Shown one piece after another: positions 1 to 7,874 of a stretch of DNA of 64,000 nt. This DNA is from an uncultured Reyranella sp. (lineage in GTDB: Bacteria > Pseudomonadota > Alphaproteobacteria > Reyranellales > Reyranellaceae): NCBI RefSeq assembly GCF_945957355.1, contig NZ_CAMFKM010000013.1, forward strand, positions 62,001 to 126,000, in the 5' to 3' direction. A model generated the notes under the pieces. That model was not told where the DNA came from and ran no database searches. It saw only the letters and a program-made list of their open reading frames with translations. Every line of letters begins with the position of its first letter. Position 1 is the first letter of the stretch. The position numbers and the translations under genes were made by a program.

Positions 1-784
1 GATGCGCTGCCTTGTGGTTGTTGCGGTCGAACAGCACCAGGTCGCCTTCCGCGACCAGCGCCTGCAGCACGATCTTGTTGGACGACGAGGTGCCGTTCAG
101 CACGAAATAGGTCTTCTCCGCGCCGAAGATGGCAGCGGCTTCCTTCTGCGCCTTCAGCGCCGGGCCTTCGTGGACCAGCAGGTCGCCGAGGTCGAGCACT
201 GAATTGTCGAGGTCGTCTCGGAACACCGCCTCGCCGAGATGCTCGACGAAGATCCGGCCGATCGGGCTCCTGTTGTAGAAGATGCCGCCGTTGTGCCCGG
301 GGCAGGTCCAGAGCTGGTTGCCTTCCTCGGCGTAGTCGACCAGTTCGCCGAAGAACGGCGTCTTCAGCGTCTCGGCATACTGCTTCAGCCGGCTCACCAG
401 GTTCTTGGCGATGAACTCCGGCGTCTCCTCGGAGAGGAAGATGTAGCCGTCGATATAGTCCATCACCTCGACGGGGATGTCCTGCAGGCGCTTGCGGCGC
501 ACCAGGATCACGATCGGCATTTCGAGGCCACGCCGCCGCATCATGTTGATCATCGCGGCGGCCTTGCCGTCGAGGCCCTTCTTGCCCCAGTCCACCACCA
601 TGCAGCCGATGGCGGCATCGGTTTGTACGACCATCTCGGCATCTTCGATGCGGCGGGCCCGCACGACCTGGAAGCCCATCTTCTCGATGGAGACCGTGAT
701 CTCGCCGAGCCGGTGGCCTTCGAGATCGTCGGCGTCGAAGGCCGGAGCGCAGACGAGGAACGTGAAACGCCTGAAGAAATCCAT
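1..784 (-). CDS. Orn/Lys/Arg decarboxylase, group III (C-terminus beyond window)
   Basis: PLP-dependent basic amino acid decarboxylase (fold type I), which removes CO2 from ornithine, lysine or arginine to give a polyamine or polyamine precursor. About 261 residues are visible. Residues 1-130 look like the receiver-like wing domain typical of the inducible decarboxylases, and the PLP domain then begins with a Cys-Pro-Gly-His-Asn-Gly-Gly motif and the stretch around LNGTSSSNK. The catalytic lysine and the C-terminal domain lie left of the window. The start ATG at 784-782 shares its A with the TGA stop of the upstream PPK2 gene (TGATG), which points to coupled translation. The substrate cannot be decided from the visible part. 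Confidence 0.88.
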   Translation of the reverse strand, partial: MDFFRRFTFLVCAPAFDADDLEGHRLGEITVSIEKMGFQVVRARRIEDAEMVVQTDAAIGCMVVDWGKKGLDGKAAAMINMMRRRGLEMPIVILVRRKRLQDIPVEVMDYIDGYIFLSEETPEFIAKNLVSRLKQYAETLKTPFFGELVDYAEEGNQLWTCPGHNGGIFYNRSPIGRIFVEHLGEAVFRDDLDNSVLDLGDLLVHEGPALKAQKEAAAIFGAEKTYFVLNGTSSSNKIVLQALVAEGDLVLFDRNNHKAAH

Positions 785-1707
785 CAGTAGACCGCCGGGA
801 CATAGAGTTCGGGAGCGACCGGCATGCGCGCGTAGTCGGGCTTGTGTTCGCGCTTGGGCAGGACGATCGGTTGGTGTTCGACATCCTTATAGGGCACTTG
901 CTGGAGCAGGTGGTGGATGCAGTTGAGGCGCGCGCGGCGCTTGTTGTTGCCTTCGACCACCCACCAGCGTGCCTCGGGAATATGCGTCCGGGCCAGCATC
1001 TCCTCCTTGGCCTTGGTGTACTCCTCCCAGCGCCGCCGGGATTCGAGGTCCATGGGGGAGAGCTTCCACTGCTTCATCGGGTCGTGGATGCGCATCAGGA
1101 AGCGCATGTTCTGCTCCTCGTCAGTGATCGAGAACCAGTATTTGAGCAGAATGATGCCGGACCGCACGAGCATGCGCTCGAACTCGGGGACGGTCTCGAA
1201 GAAGTCCCGGACGTCGCTTTCGGTGCAGAAGCCCATGACCCGCTCGACGCCGGCACGATTGTACCAGCTGCGGTCGAAAAGCACGATCTCGCCGCCCGCC
1301 GGCAGATGGGAGATGTAACGCTGGAAATACCACTGGGTGCGCTCGCGCTCGGACGGTGCCGACAGGGCGACGGTGCGGCAGACGCGCGGGTTCAGCCGCT
1401 GGGTGACGCGCTTGATCACGCCTCCCTTGCCGGCGGCGTCGCGCCCCTCGAACAGGACCACGACCTTGAGCTTGCGGGCGACTACCCAGTCCTGGAGCTT
1501 GATCAGCTCGCGCTGCAGCCGCAGGAGCTCCGTGAAGTAGAACTTGCGGTCGATCCCTTCGCTCTGCGGCAGGTCGCCGTCGCCATGCTCGGGCAGGCGG
1601 GCCAGCATTTCGTCGCCCAGTTCGAGTTCGAGATCCTCGTCGATACTGTCGGCCAGCTCCCGGCGGACGCGGTCCTCCAGCGCCTTTCGGTCCCCTTCGC
1701 TCTGCAT
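784..1707 (-). CDS. ppk2: polyphosphate kinase 2 family protein
   Basis: Cytoplasmic PPK2: transfers phosphate between polyphosphate and a nucleotide. About 307 residues, normal for a single-domain PPK2. Walker A is at residues 88-96 (GRDAAGKGG) and the lid/Walker B region at 140-160 holds the family signature DRSWYNRAGVERVMGF. I chose the ATG at 1707 because a strong Shine-Dalgarno (GAGGAGGG) sits seven bases upstream; an in-frame ATG at 1764 lacks one. The stop overlaps the start of the decarboxylase by one base. Class (ADP, GDP or AMP as acceptor) is not certain from motifs alone. Confidence 0.93.
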   Translation of the reverse strand: MQSEGDRKALEDRVRRELADSIDEDLELELGDEMLARLPEHGDGDLPQSEGIDRKFYFTELLRLQRELIKLQDWVVARKLKVVVLFEGRDAAGKGGVIKRVTQRLNPRVCRTVALSAPSERERTQWYFQRYISHLPAGGEIVLFDRSWYNRAGVERVMGFCTESDVRDFFETVPEFERMLVRSGIILLKYWFSITDEEQNMRFLMRIHDPMKQWKLSPMDLESRRRWEEYTKAKEEMLARTHIPEARWWVVEGNNKRRARLNCIHHLLQQVPYKDVEHQPIVLPKREHKPDYARMPVAPELYVPAVY

Positions 1708-1800
1708 GCCCACGCCCTCCTCACCGGCCAGAATGGCCGGGAAAGTGAGGGGCGCATATGACAATTTGACGACAGCCTGGCTACGTCGCGAAGAGCACTG

Positions 1801-2895
1801 TCAGGGCCGCGGCAGCAGGCTTTTTTCCTGCATCTCGGCGAAGCATTTCCGGAACATCGCCTCGGTGTCCATCACCTCGGTGAAGCCGGCCTGCATCAGC
1901 TTGATGGTCGAGACGATCGCCGCCGGTCCGGGCTCGGTACGGCCGTAGCCCATCGTGTAGTCGGCATATTCGAACGACAGGCCGACGAAATCCCGGAGCG
2001 TGCCGGATTTCAGCCCATGTGCGGCGCGGATCTCCGCCCATTCGTCCTCGTGCGGCCGGATCTCGCGGTCGAGCGCCAGCGGCACGTGGTCGCCCGGCTC
2101 GAAGCCCAACGCATCGGCGATGGCGGGCCAGACATTGGGCCACACGAAGACGTCGCCGTTGGTGACGTTGAAGATCTCGTTGCGCGCCGCCTCCGCTTCG
2201 CCTGACCAGGCGATGGCGCGCGCCAGGAGGTCGGCGTCGACCGCCTGCGCCACGCGGCCGACGCCGCCCGGATAGTCGAGCCGGGTCTTGCCGGCCTGCC
2301 GCATGAAGGCGGCATAGACACCCAGCGCTGGAATGACGTTCATGGCGCTGCCGACCGAATCGCCCACGATCAGGACGGGCCGCAGGATCGACCAGCTCCA
2401 GCCCTTGCCCTGCTGGCGCTCGCGCAGGAAGCGCTCCTGGTTCCAGTAGAAGTTCGGCTGCTCGTGCATCTCCGAACGGTTCTCGCGCGCCGGCACGACG
2501 AGCGGTCGGACATGCACGCCATAGGCCTTGGTGCCCTGCAGCAATGCGACGTGCTGCAAGCCCGGCGCTGCGCGTTCGAGCGGCGCCATCAGGTTGCGCA
2601 GCATCCGGTCGTTTGTGCGGATCTGCTCCTCTTCCTGCCACCCCGCGACGAGGCCCGGGCGTTCGTACAGGGCGGCATAGACGAGGTGGGTGACGCCGGC
2701 GAATTCCGGCGCCACTGCCTCGCAGGCCGCTGCGTCGGTGAGATCGAGCGGCAACCAGCGCGCTCCGTGGGTCTCCTCCGGCCGGCGGCGCGAGACGGCG
2801 AGCACCTCGCGGCCCTCGACGGCAGCGAAGTGCTTCATGGCGGCATGGCCGACCAGGCCGGTGGCCCCGGCGACCAGGATCTTCTTCGAAGGCAT
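1801..2895 (-). CDS. PRISE-type SDR (progesterone 5-beta-reductase/iridoid synthase-like)
   Basis: NAD(P)H-dependent extended SDR acting on an enone-like carbonyl substrate. The N-terminal Rossmann motif GATGLVG is present. The usual YxxxK is replaced by the PRISE-family element NFYWNQERFL, in which Tyr is kept without the Lys four residues on. About 364 residues, the size of bacterial PRISE proteins. ATG 2895 is preferred over an in-frame GTG at 2901 because GGGAG lies five bases before the ATG and the GTG would overlap it. It lies just downstream of the Bug receptor gene on the same strand (gap 28 bases), so the two may be co-transcribed. The substrate is unknown. Confidence 0.85.
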   Translation of the reverse strand: MPSKKILVAGATGLVGHAAMKHFAAVEGREVLAVSRRRPEETHGARWLPLDLTDAAACEAVAPEFAGVTHLVYAALYERPGLVAGWQEEEQIRTNDRMLRNLMAPLERAAPGLQHVALLQGTKAYGVHVRPLVVPARENRSEMHEQPNFYWNQERFLRERQQGKGWSWSILRPVLIVGDSVGSAMNVIPALGVYAAFMRQAGKTRLDYPGGVGRVAQAVDADLLARAIAWSGEAEAARNEIFNVTNGDVFVWPNVWPAIADALGFEPGDHVPLALDREIRPHEDEWAEIRAAHGLKSGTLRDFVGLSFEYADYTMGYGRTEPGPAAIVSTIKLMQAGFTEVMDTEAMFRKCFAEMQEKSLLPRP

Positions 2896-2923
2896 CGTCA
2901 CTCCCGGGTGCAGGGTGACGAAG

Positions 2924-3919
2924 CTACTCCACCTTTGCGCCCGATGCCTTGATCACCGGCGCGAGCTTCTTCTCCTCGGCGGCGCGATAGGCGGCGGTCT
3001 CGGTCGGCGTCATCCAGATCTGGGTGGCGCCCTGCTTGTCGAAGGCGGCTTTCACGCTGGGCTTCTGCAGCGCCTGCTTGGTCAGGGCGGAGAGCTTCTC
3101 GACCATTGCCGGTGGCACGCCGGCCGGTGCGCAGACACCGCCCCACGAGGTGATCTCGAAGCCGGGCAGGAATTCCGCGAAGGTCGGCTTGTCGGGCACC
3201 GCCGGGTGGCGCTCCTTCGAGGTCACCGCGAAACCTTTCACCTTGCCGCCCTTCATCAGGCCGAGAGGGCCGGGAATGTTGTCGAACATCATGTCGACCT
3301 GGCCCGCCAGGATGTCCTGGTGGGCGGGGGCGCTGCCCTTGTAGGGCACATGCAGAAGATTCACTCCGGCCATCTGCTTGAACATCTCGCCGGTGAGATG
3401 CGGGCTGGTGCCGGCGCCCGACGAAGCGAAAGAGAACTTGCCCGGATTGGCTTTCGCAAGTGCGATCAGCTCGGGGATCGTGTTGGCCGGGAAGTCGAGC
3501 CGCGTCATCAGCATGTTGGGCACCGACCACAGCATCGCAATGCCGGTGAAGTCCTTGCCCGCGTCGAACGGCAGCTTGGCGTATAGCGTGGGCGCGATCG
3601 CGTGCGCGGCGATCGTGTATAGGCCGATCGTGTAGCCGTCCGGGGCCGACTTGGCGATGAAGTCTGCGCCGATATTGCCGCCGGAGCCGGCGCGGTTCTC
3701 GATGATGAACTGCTGGCCTGTCAGCTCGGAGAGTTCCTGGCAGACGATTCGCGACAGCGTGTCGGTCGGGCCACCGGCGGGAAACACCACGACGTACTTT
3801 ACCGGCCGGTTGGGCCAGTCACTCTCGGCGCGGGCGACGCCGGAGGCAATCATCGGTGCGGCGAGTGCGCCGCCGGAGAGAATGAGCGCGCGCCGGCGCG
3901 GAAGCATGACTTTGGTCAT
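2924..3919 (-). CDS. TctC/Bug-family tripartite tricarboxylate transporter receptor
   Basis: Periplasmic solute-binding protein of about 331 residues. The N-terminus has a twin-arginine-like signal (RRRALILSGG, then ARA before the mature protein) followed by the Bug hallmark of a beta strand plus GGPTD loop (FPAGGPTDTLSR), NRAGSGG and a PDGYT motif, which together make the carboxylate-binding site. An AGGAGG Shine-Dalgarno lies about ten bases before the ATG. No TctA or TctB permease genes are near, so it is an orphan receptor, as is common in bacteria with expanded Bug families. Ligand unknown, probably an organic acid or amide. Confidence 0.93.
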   Translation of the reverse strand: MTKVMLPRRRALILSGGALAAPMIASGVARAESDWPNRPVKYVVVFPAGGPTDTLSRIVCQELSELTGQQFIIENRAGSGGNIGADFIAKSAPDGYTIGLYTIAAHAIAPTLYAKLPFDAGKDFTGIAMLWSVPNMLMTRLDFPANTIPELIALAKANPGKFSFASSGAGTSPHLTGEMFKQMAGVNLLHVPYKGSAPAHQDILAGQVDMMFDNIPGPLGLMKGGKVKGFAVTSKERHPAVPDKPTFAEFLPGFEITSWGGVCAPAGVPPAMVEKLSALTKQALQKPSVKAAFDKQGATQIWMTPTETAAYRAAEEKKLAPVIKASGAKVE

Positions 3920-3963
3920 CTTGAACGTAGCCTCCTGTGCTTTCTTTGATTAGGAGGCAGTCT

Positions 3964-3980
3964 AGCGGAGTTGTTCCGCT
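3964..3980. promoter_or_regulatory. inverted repeat upstream of the Bug receptor gene
   Basis: Perfect 6-bp arms AGCGGA and TCCGCT with a 5-base spacer, about 45 bases upstream of the Bug receptor start and just after the stop of the next minus-strand gene. It could be an operator (IclR- and LysR-type sites often look like this) or a short hairpin ending transcription of the upstream gene. No T-run is adjacent, so an operator is slightly favoured. Confidence 0.3.
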
Positions 3981-4003
3981 GTTCAACATCTCTGCTGCGG
4001 CAG

Positions 4004-4390
4004 TCAGTCCGTGACGATGACCGTGTAGGAAGTCGTCTCGCCTTCGGGCACGACGATGTCGACCTGCATACCCCTGGACGTCGGCCTGGCGCGATGCCGT
4101 TGCGGATTGGCGAGCTTGGCGGAAACGGGGACCAGTGCAATGCCCCATCCTTCGCTGCGCTTCAACAGCGCCAGCGGCAGCTTCGCTCCGGCCTCGATGC
4201 TGTAGAGACCCGGCCGCATCTCCCGCACAACGAAGGCGCCCCGTCTGTCGGTGATGGTCTCGACGATGACGCGGCCGTCAGTCTTGCTTCGGATGAGGAC
4301 GTCGACGCCGGTGACCGGCTCGTTGGCCGCACTTGCGCCGCCAATGGGCAGAAAGGGGAGCACCATCGACGCCAGAAGCGTCCAAATCAT
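4004..4390 (-). CDS. small secreted protein with carboxypeptidase-regulatory-like fold
   Basis: About 128 residues. A clear signal peptide (hydrophobic residues 3-17, then GGASAA) precedes a beta-rich domain with the pattern TDRRGAFVVREMRPGLYSIE, typical of CarboxypepD_reg-like/transthyretin-like folds in which a small beta sandwich displays loops outside the membrane. ATG 4390 was chosen because it begins the signal peptide; a GTG at 4396 with GGAG upstream is also possible, while starts further out lack coding character. No enzyme motif is visible. Function unknown; probably periplasmic structural or binding. Confidence 0.65.
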   Translation of the reverse strand: MIWTLLASMVLPFLPIGGASAANEPVTGVDVLIRSKTDGRVIVETITDRRGAFVVREMRPGLYSIEAGAKLPLALLKRSEGWGIALVPVSAKLANPQRHRARPTSRGMQVDIVVPEGETTSYTVIVTD

Positions 4391-4542
4391 CCGCACCCTG
4401 TTCGTTCTCCCTGCACCGCGCCGGTGCCGGCGCCCGCTCGCATGATGAACGCTAGTGCAATCATTCTCCACGTGCATTTCATTCTCGATTGATTTGCAGG
4501 GCGGTGGCCGCCACGGTGACGGCCGCAACAGGAGTTCATCAG

Positions 4543-5289
4543 ATGAAGCTGGATTTCACGGGCAAGAAGGCGATCGTTTGCGGCGGCAGCCGCGGCATCG
4601 GCAAGGCCATCGCGATGGGTTTCGCGGCCTGCGGCGGAGATGTTTCGATCTGCGCGCGTGACGCCACGACTCTCGAGGAGACCCGCGCGGAACTCGCGAA
4701 GCACGGCCACAAGACCCATGCTGCCAGCGCCGACCTTGCCCAGGGCGATGCAGTGCGCGGCTATGTCCGCGAGGCGATCGGGGCGCTGGGGGGTGTCGAC
4801 CTCCTGATCAACAACGCCTCGGCCTTTGGGTCCTCGGACGACGACAAGGGCTGGACCAGCAACCTCGCGGTCGACATGCTCTCGATCGTGCATGCGACGC
4901 AGGAGGCCCTGCCGGAACTGAAGAAGTCGCAGGGCAACGTGGTCAACATCTCCTCGATCTCCGCACTCCATCCGGCGGCCCGCCAGCCCCCGTACGGCGC
5001 CATCAAGGCGGCGGTGATCCACTACACGGTCACCCAGGCGGCGATGTACGCCAAGGATCGCATCCGCGTGAACTGCATCGCGCCTGGTTCCATCGAGTTT
5101 CCCGGCGGCGTCTGGGACAAGCGCAAGACCGACAATCCCGCCCTGTACAACGGTACGCTGGCCTCGATCCCGTTCGGCCGCATGGGCCATGCCGAGGAAG
5201 TCGCGAACGTCGCGCTGTTCCTCGCCTCGCCGTTCGCCTCCTGGGTGACCGGCCAGACAATCGCCGTTGCCGGCGGGCAGGGGCTCTAG
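4543..5289 (+). CDS. SDR family oxidoreductase
   Basis: Classical short-chain dehydrogenase of 248 residues. The cofactor loop is GGSRGIG (residues 14-20), the NNAS motif follows, and the catalytic Ser (SSISAL) and Tyr-Lys (YGAIK) are intact, as is the C-terminal GQTIAVAGG. The ATG at 4543 has AGGAG nine bases upstream. The stop is five bases before the next gene, a D-2-hydroxyacid dehydrogenase, so the two form an operon and may act on the same hydroxy/keto acid route. Substrate not predictable. Confidence 0.92.
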   Translation: MKLDFTGKKAIVCGGSRGIGKAIAMGFAACGGDVSICARDATTLEETRAELAKHGHKTHAASADLAQGDAVRGYVREAIGALGGVDLLINNASAFGSSDDDKGWTSNLAVDMLSIVHATQEALPELKKSQGNVVNISSISALHPAARQPPYGAIKAAVIHYTVTQAAMYAKDRIRVNCIAPGSIEFPGGVWDKRKTDNPALYNGTLASIPFGRMGHAEEVANVALFLASPFASWVTGQTIAVAGGQGL

Positions 5290-5294
5290 AGCCC

Positions 5295-6260
5295 ATGTCC
5301 AGGACCAACCGCGCCCATGTCCTGCTTTGGACCGACTCCCCGACGGCCTATCTCGACGCGATCCAGGCGGCGGGCCTTGCCGAGCGCGTCGCCGTCGACA
5401 CGCTACCACGCAAGGAGAAGCCCTCGGTCGAGCAGCTCGCCCGGACCGAAGCGATGATGGCGGGGGCGGTGCCGGCAGGCCTGCTGCCCGCCATGCCGAA
5501 GCTGCGCTGGGTGCAGGCGATGAGCGCCGGCGTCGACAACTGGCTGGCGCTGCCCGACCTGCCAGAGGGCCTCACGCTGACCTGCGCGCGCGGCACGCAC
5601 ACCGAGTCGATGCCGGAGAACATCATCGGCGCGCTGTTCCATGTCGCGAAGCCCTACGCGCAGGTTGCCGAGCACCAGAAGCAGAGCAAGTGGGTCCACA
5701 CGGTGGCCCAGCCCCTGACGGGCAAGACGCTCGGTATCCTGGGCCTGGGCGCCATCGGCCAGGAGGTGGCGCGCATAGCCGTGGCGCTGGGCATGCACGT
5801 GATCGGTACCAAGCGGCGTCCGACACGCATCCCGAACGTGGCCGAGGTGCTGGCGCCGGAGCAGACCGACGAGGTGTTGGCGCAGTCGGACTTTGTCCTG
5901 CTGCTGCTGCCGGCAACGCCGGAGACCGAGAACTTCATCGACGCAAGGCGGCTGGCGAAAATGAAGCCTTCCGCGTGGCTGCTGAACTTCGGCCGCGGCC
6001 AGATCGTCCACGATGCCGATCTCATGGCCGCCACGCGGGAAAAGAAGATCGCCGGCGCCCTGCTCGACGTCTTCCGGCAGGAGCCGCTGCCGGCCGACAA
6101 TCCGTTCTGGACGGCCCCGGGCATCGTCGTGCTGCCGCATATCGGCGGACCGCACCCGCAGCGTGACCGCTTCGTGTCCCGCCTGTTCGTCGAGAACCTG
6201 AAGCGTTTCCTCGACGAAGAGCCGCTCAAGGAAGTGGTCGACCGCGCTGCAGGTTACTGA
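5295..6260 (+). CDS. D-2-hydroxyacid dehydrogenase
   Basis: NAD(P)-dependent 2-hydroxyacid dehydrogenase of 321 residues, interconverting a 2-keto acid and the D-2-hydroxy acid. The C-terminal nucleotide-binding domain has GLGAIGQEVAR, and all three catalytic residues can be placed: Arg in NFGRGQ, Glu in FRQEPLP and His in LPHIGG. The substrate-side catalytic domain is at both ends, as usual. It follows the SDR with a 5-base gap. Glyoxylate/hydroxypyruvate-type reductases are the nearest general class; the exact substrate is inferred only. Confidence 0.93.
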   Translation: MSRTNRAHVLLWTDSPTAYLDAIQAAGLAERVAVDTLPRKEKPSVEQLARTEAMMAGAVPAGLLPAMPKLRWVQAMSAGVDNWLALPDLPEGLTLTCARGTHTESMPENIIGALFHVAKPYAQVAEHQKQSKWVHTVAQPLTGKTLGILGLGAIGQEVARIAVALGMHVIGTKRRPTRIPNVAEVLAPEQTDEVLAQSDFVLLLLPATPETENFIDARRLAKMKPSAWLLNFGRGQIVHDADLMAATREKKIAGALLDVFRQEPLPADNPFWTAPGIVVLPHIGGPHPQRDRFVSRLFVENLKRFLDEEPLKEVVDRAAGY

Positions 6261-6271
6261 TCGACCTGGGG

Positions 6272-7615
6272 TTACTTCAGGCCGTAGATCTCGAACTGGT
6301 CGGCGACCTCGGGATCGAGCGTCAGTGCGGCGGCTTTGTCGCCCTCGCCCTCGCGTGTCTCGCCGACCATGATGCGCGCGATTCCGCGTCCGTAGAGTGC
6401 CAGCGGGCGGTTGGGATCGACGTCGAGCGCGTCGTTGTATTCCTTCATCGCGAGGCGGGGATCGTCCAGCTTCAGGTAGATGAAGCCGCGCGTTATGCGC
6501 ACGTCGATATTGAGTGGCATCAGCTTCTGCGCGGTGTCGCAGTCCCGCACGCCGGCAGCCAGATCCTTGCCGGTGATGGCGCGGATGAGGCAACGGTTGT
6601 TGTACGCGAGCCCCATGCCGGGCTCGAGCTTGATGGCGGCGTCGTAGTCGGCCAGCGCCTTGTCGTACTGGTGCTTGGCGAAGTACGCGTAACCCCGATT
6701 GTAGTAGGCGACCGGATTGTCGGCATCCGCCTTGATCGACTCGTCGAGATCGGCGATCGCCTGATCGTACTTGCCTTCCTGCGAAAGCAGGGCGGCGCGA
6801 TTGGCCAGTGCCTGCGGATAGCGCGGGGCGTATTTCAGCGCCGTCTGATAGTCCTGCATGGCGAGCTGCTTCTGGCCGCGCCGGTTGTTGGCGAGCCCGC
6901 GTATCACATAGGCCTGGGCATTGTCGGGGGCGAGCTGAACGGCGCGGTCGAGGTCGGCGAGCGCTCGGCCATTGTCGCCCAGCTGGCTGTAGGCATTGCC
7001 GCGGGCGATCAGGGCGTCGACATTTTCCGGCTGCAACGCCAGTACCTTGTCGAAATCCTCGACGGCGCGATTGTAGGAGCGCTTGCGGGTCGCCAGCAGC
7101 ACGCCACGGCCCAGAAACGCGAGCGAGTTTCCCGGGTCGACGCGGATCGCGTCACTATAGTCGGAGAGGGCCCGGTCGGTCTCACCCATTGCATGCAGCG
7201 ACGTGGCGCGCCGGTAGAGGTTCAGTGAATCGGGATTCCGAGGGTCGATGGCGCCGTCATAGTGCTTCAGTGCCTCCGAGTAATCCTCTGCCGCCAGCAC
7301 CCTGTCGCCCAGCGCAGTTCGTGCAATGCCACGCGTCAGCCGGGCGAGCGCGATCTGGTCGGGTTTGAGCTGGCGGGTCTGCAAGGCCTTCGAGCAGGCG
7401 GCCGCTCGCCTGTCCGCGTCCTTGACCGTGGGCCAGGCGCCGCGCACGCACTCGTCGTAGAGCTCGTCCACCGACGGGCCGGGCGGCACCGGTGCGGCCA
7501 CCTGCCGGTCGCGCGCAGTGGGCGGCGGAAAGAGGTAGTAGGCGAAGCCGTAGATGCCGGCTCCACCGGCCATGAACGCCGCGGCGGTAATCAGGAGTTT
7601 GGTCGAAAGGCGCAT
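6272..7615 (-). CDS. TPR-repeat protein with N-terminal membrane anchor
   Basis: 447 residues. One transmembrane or uncleaved signal segment (about residues 7-28, ending YYLFPPP) is followed by a soluble domain made almost wholly of tetratricopeptide repeats, recognisable by recurring A-Y-x-R/N-G and D-x-A-L/I spacing such as RGNAYSQLGDNGRAL, NRGYAYFAKHQYDKAL and YNNRCLI. About nine repeats can be counted by eye. The likely role is a periplasm-facing protein-protein scaffold. The gene converges with the hydroxyacid dehydrogenase (11-base gap) and has two inverted repeats in its upstream region. Confidence 0.85.
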   Translation of the reverse strand: MRLSTKLLITAAAFMAGGAGIYGFAYYLFPPPTARDRQVAAPVPPGPSVDELYDECVRGAWPTVKDADRRAAACSKALQTRQLKPDQIALARLTRGIARTALGDRVLAAEDYSEALKHYDGAIDPRNPDSLNLYRRATSLHAMGETDRALSDYSDAIRVDPGNSLAFLGRGVLLATRKRSYNRAVEDFDKVLALQPENVDALIARGNAYSQLGDNGRALADLDRAVQLAPDNAQAYVIRGLANNRRGQKQLAMQDYQTALKYAPRYPQALANRAALLSQEGKYDQAIADLDESIKADADNPVAYYNRGYAYFAKHQYDKALADYDAAIKLEPGMGLAYNNRCLIRAITGKDLAAGVRDCDTAQKLMPLNIDVRITRGFIYLKLDDPRLAMKEYNDALDVDPNRPLALYGRGIARIMVGETREGEGDKAAALTLDPEVADQFEIYGLK

Positions 7616-7633
7616 AGGCGAAAGGGCTCGATC

Positions 7634-7646
7634 TGAGAACGTCTCA
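7634..7646. promoter_or_regulatory. perfect inverted repeat near the TPR gene start
   Basis: TGAGA-ACG-TCTCA, perfect 5-bp arms with a 3-base spacer, 19 bases upstream of the TPR gene ATG on the minus strand. Its position suits an operator overlapping the promoter or leader. Confidence 0.3.
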
Positions 7647-7678
7647 AGTCGGGCACCTTGTACCAGAAGGTTGCAGCT

Positions 7679-7696
7679 CTGTCGTACGTAAGACAG
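7679..7696. promoter_or_regulatory. 18-bp near-perfect palindrome upstream of the TPR gene
   Basis: CTGTC-G-TACGTA-A-GACAG: 16 of 18 positions are symmetric, centred on TACGTA, 64 bases upstream of the TPR gene start. It is a plausible dimeric-regulator site, and no regulator gene lies adjacent. The rest of 7616-7874 (about 260 bases) shows no convincing gene. Confidence 0.4.
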
Positions 7697-7874
7697 CGAA
7701 AGGCCTGCTCCTGCCGAGCGGACCCCGTGTCATCCTGAACTCGAAGACCAGCGTGTCGTACCGGTGGTGCCCCCCGGGCCCATGGCCGAGGCGCCGCCGC
7801 CGGCGCTGCCGCCTGCGCTTCCACCGCTCTGGGCCATCGCAGAGCAGCCTGTCGAAGCGATCGGTGCGGCGATC

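Noticed and set aside
7725..7870. possible decayed copy of the palindromic repeat (TCATCCTGAACTCGAAG)
   Set aside because: Only a short match to one arm; no pairing partner arm found, so similarity may be chance.
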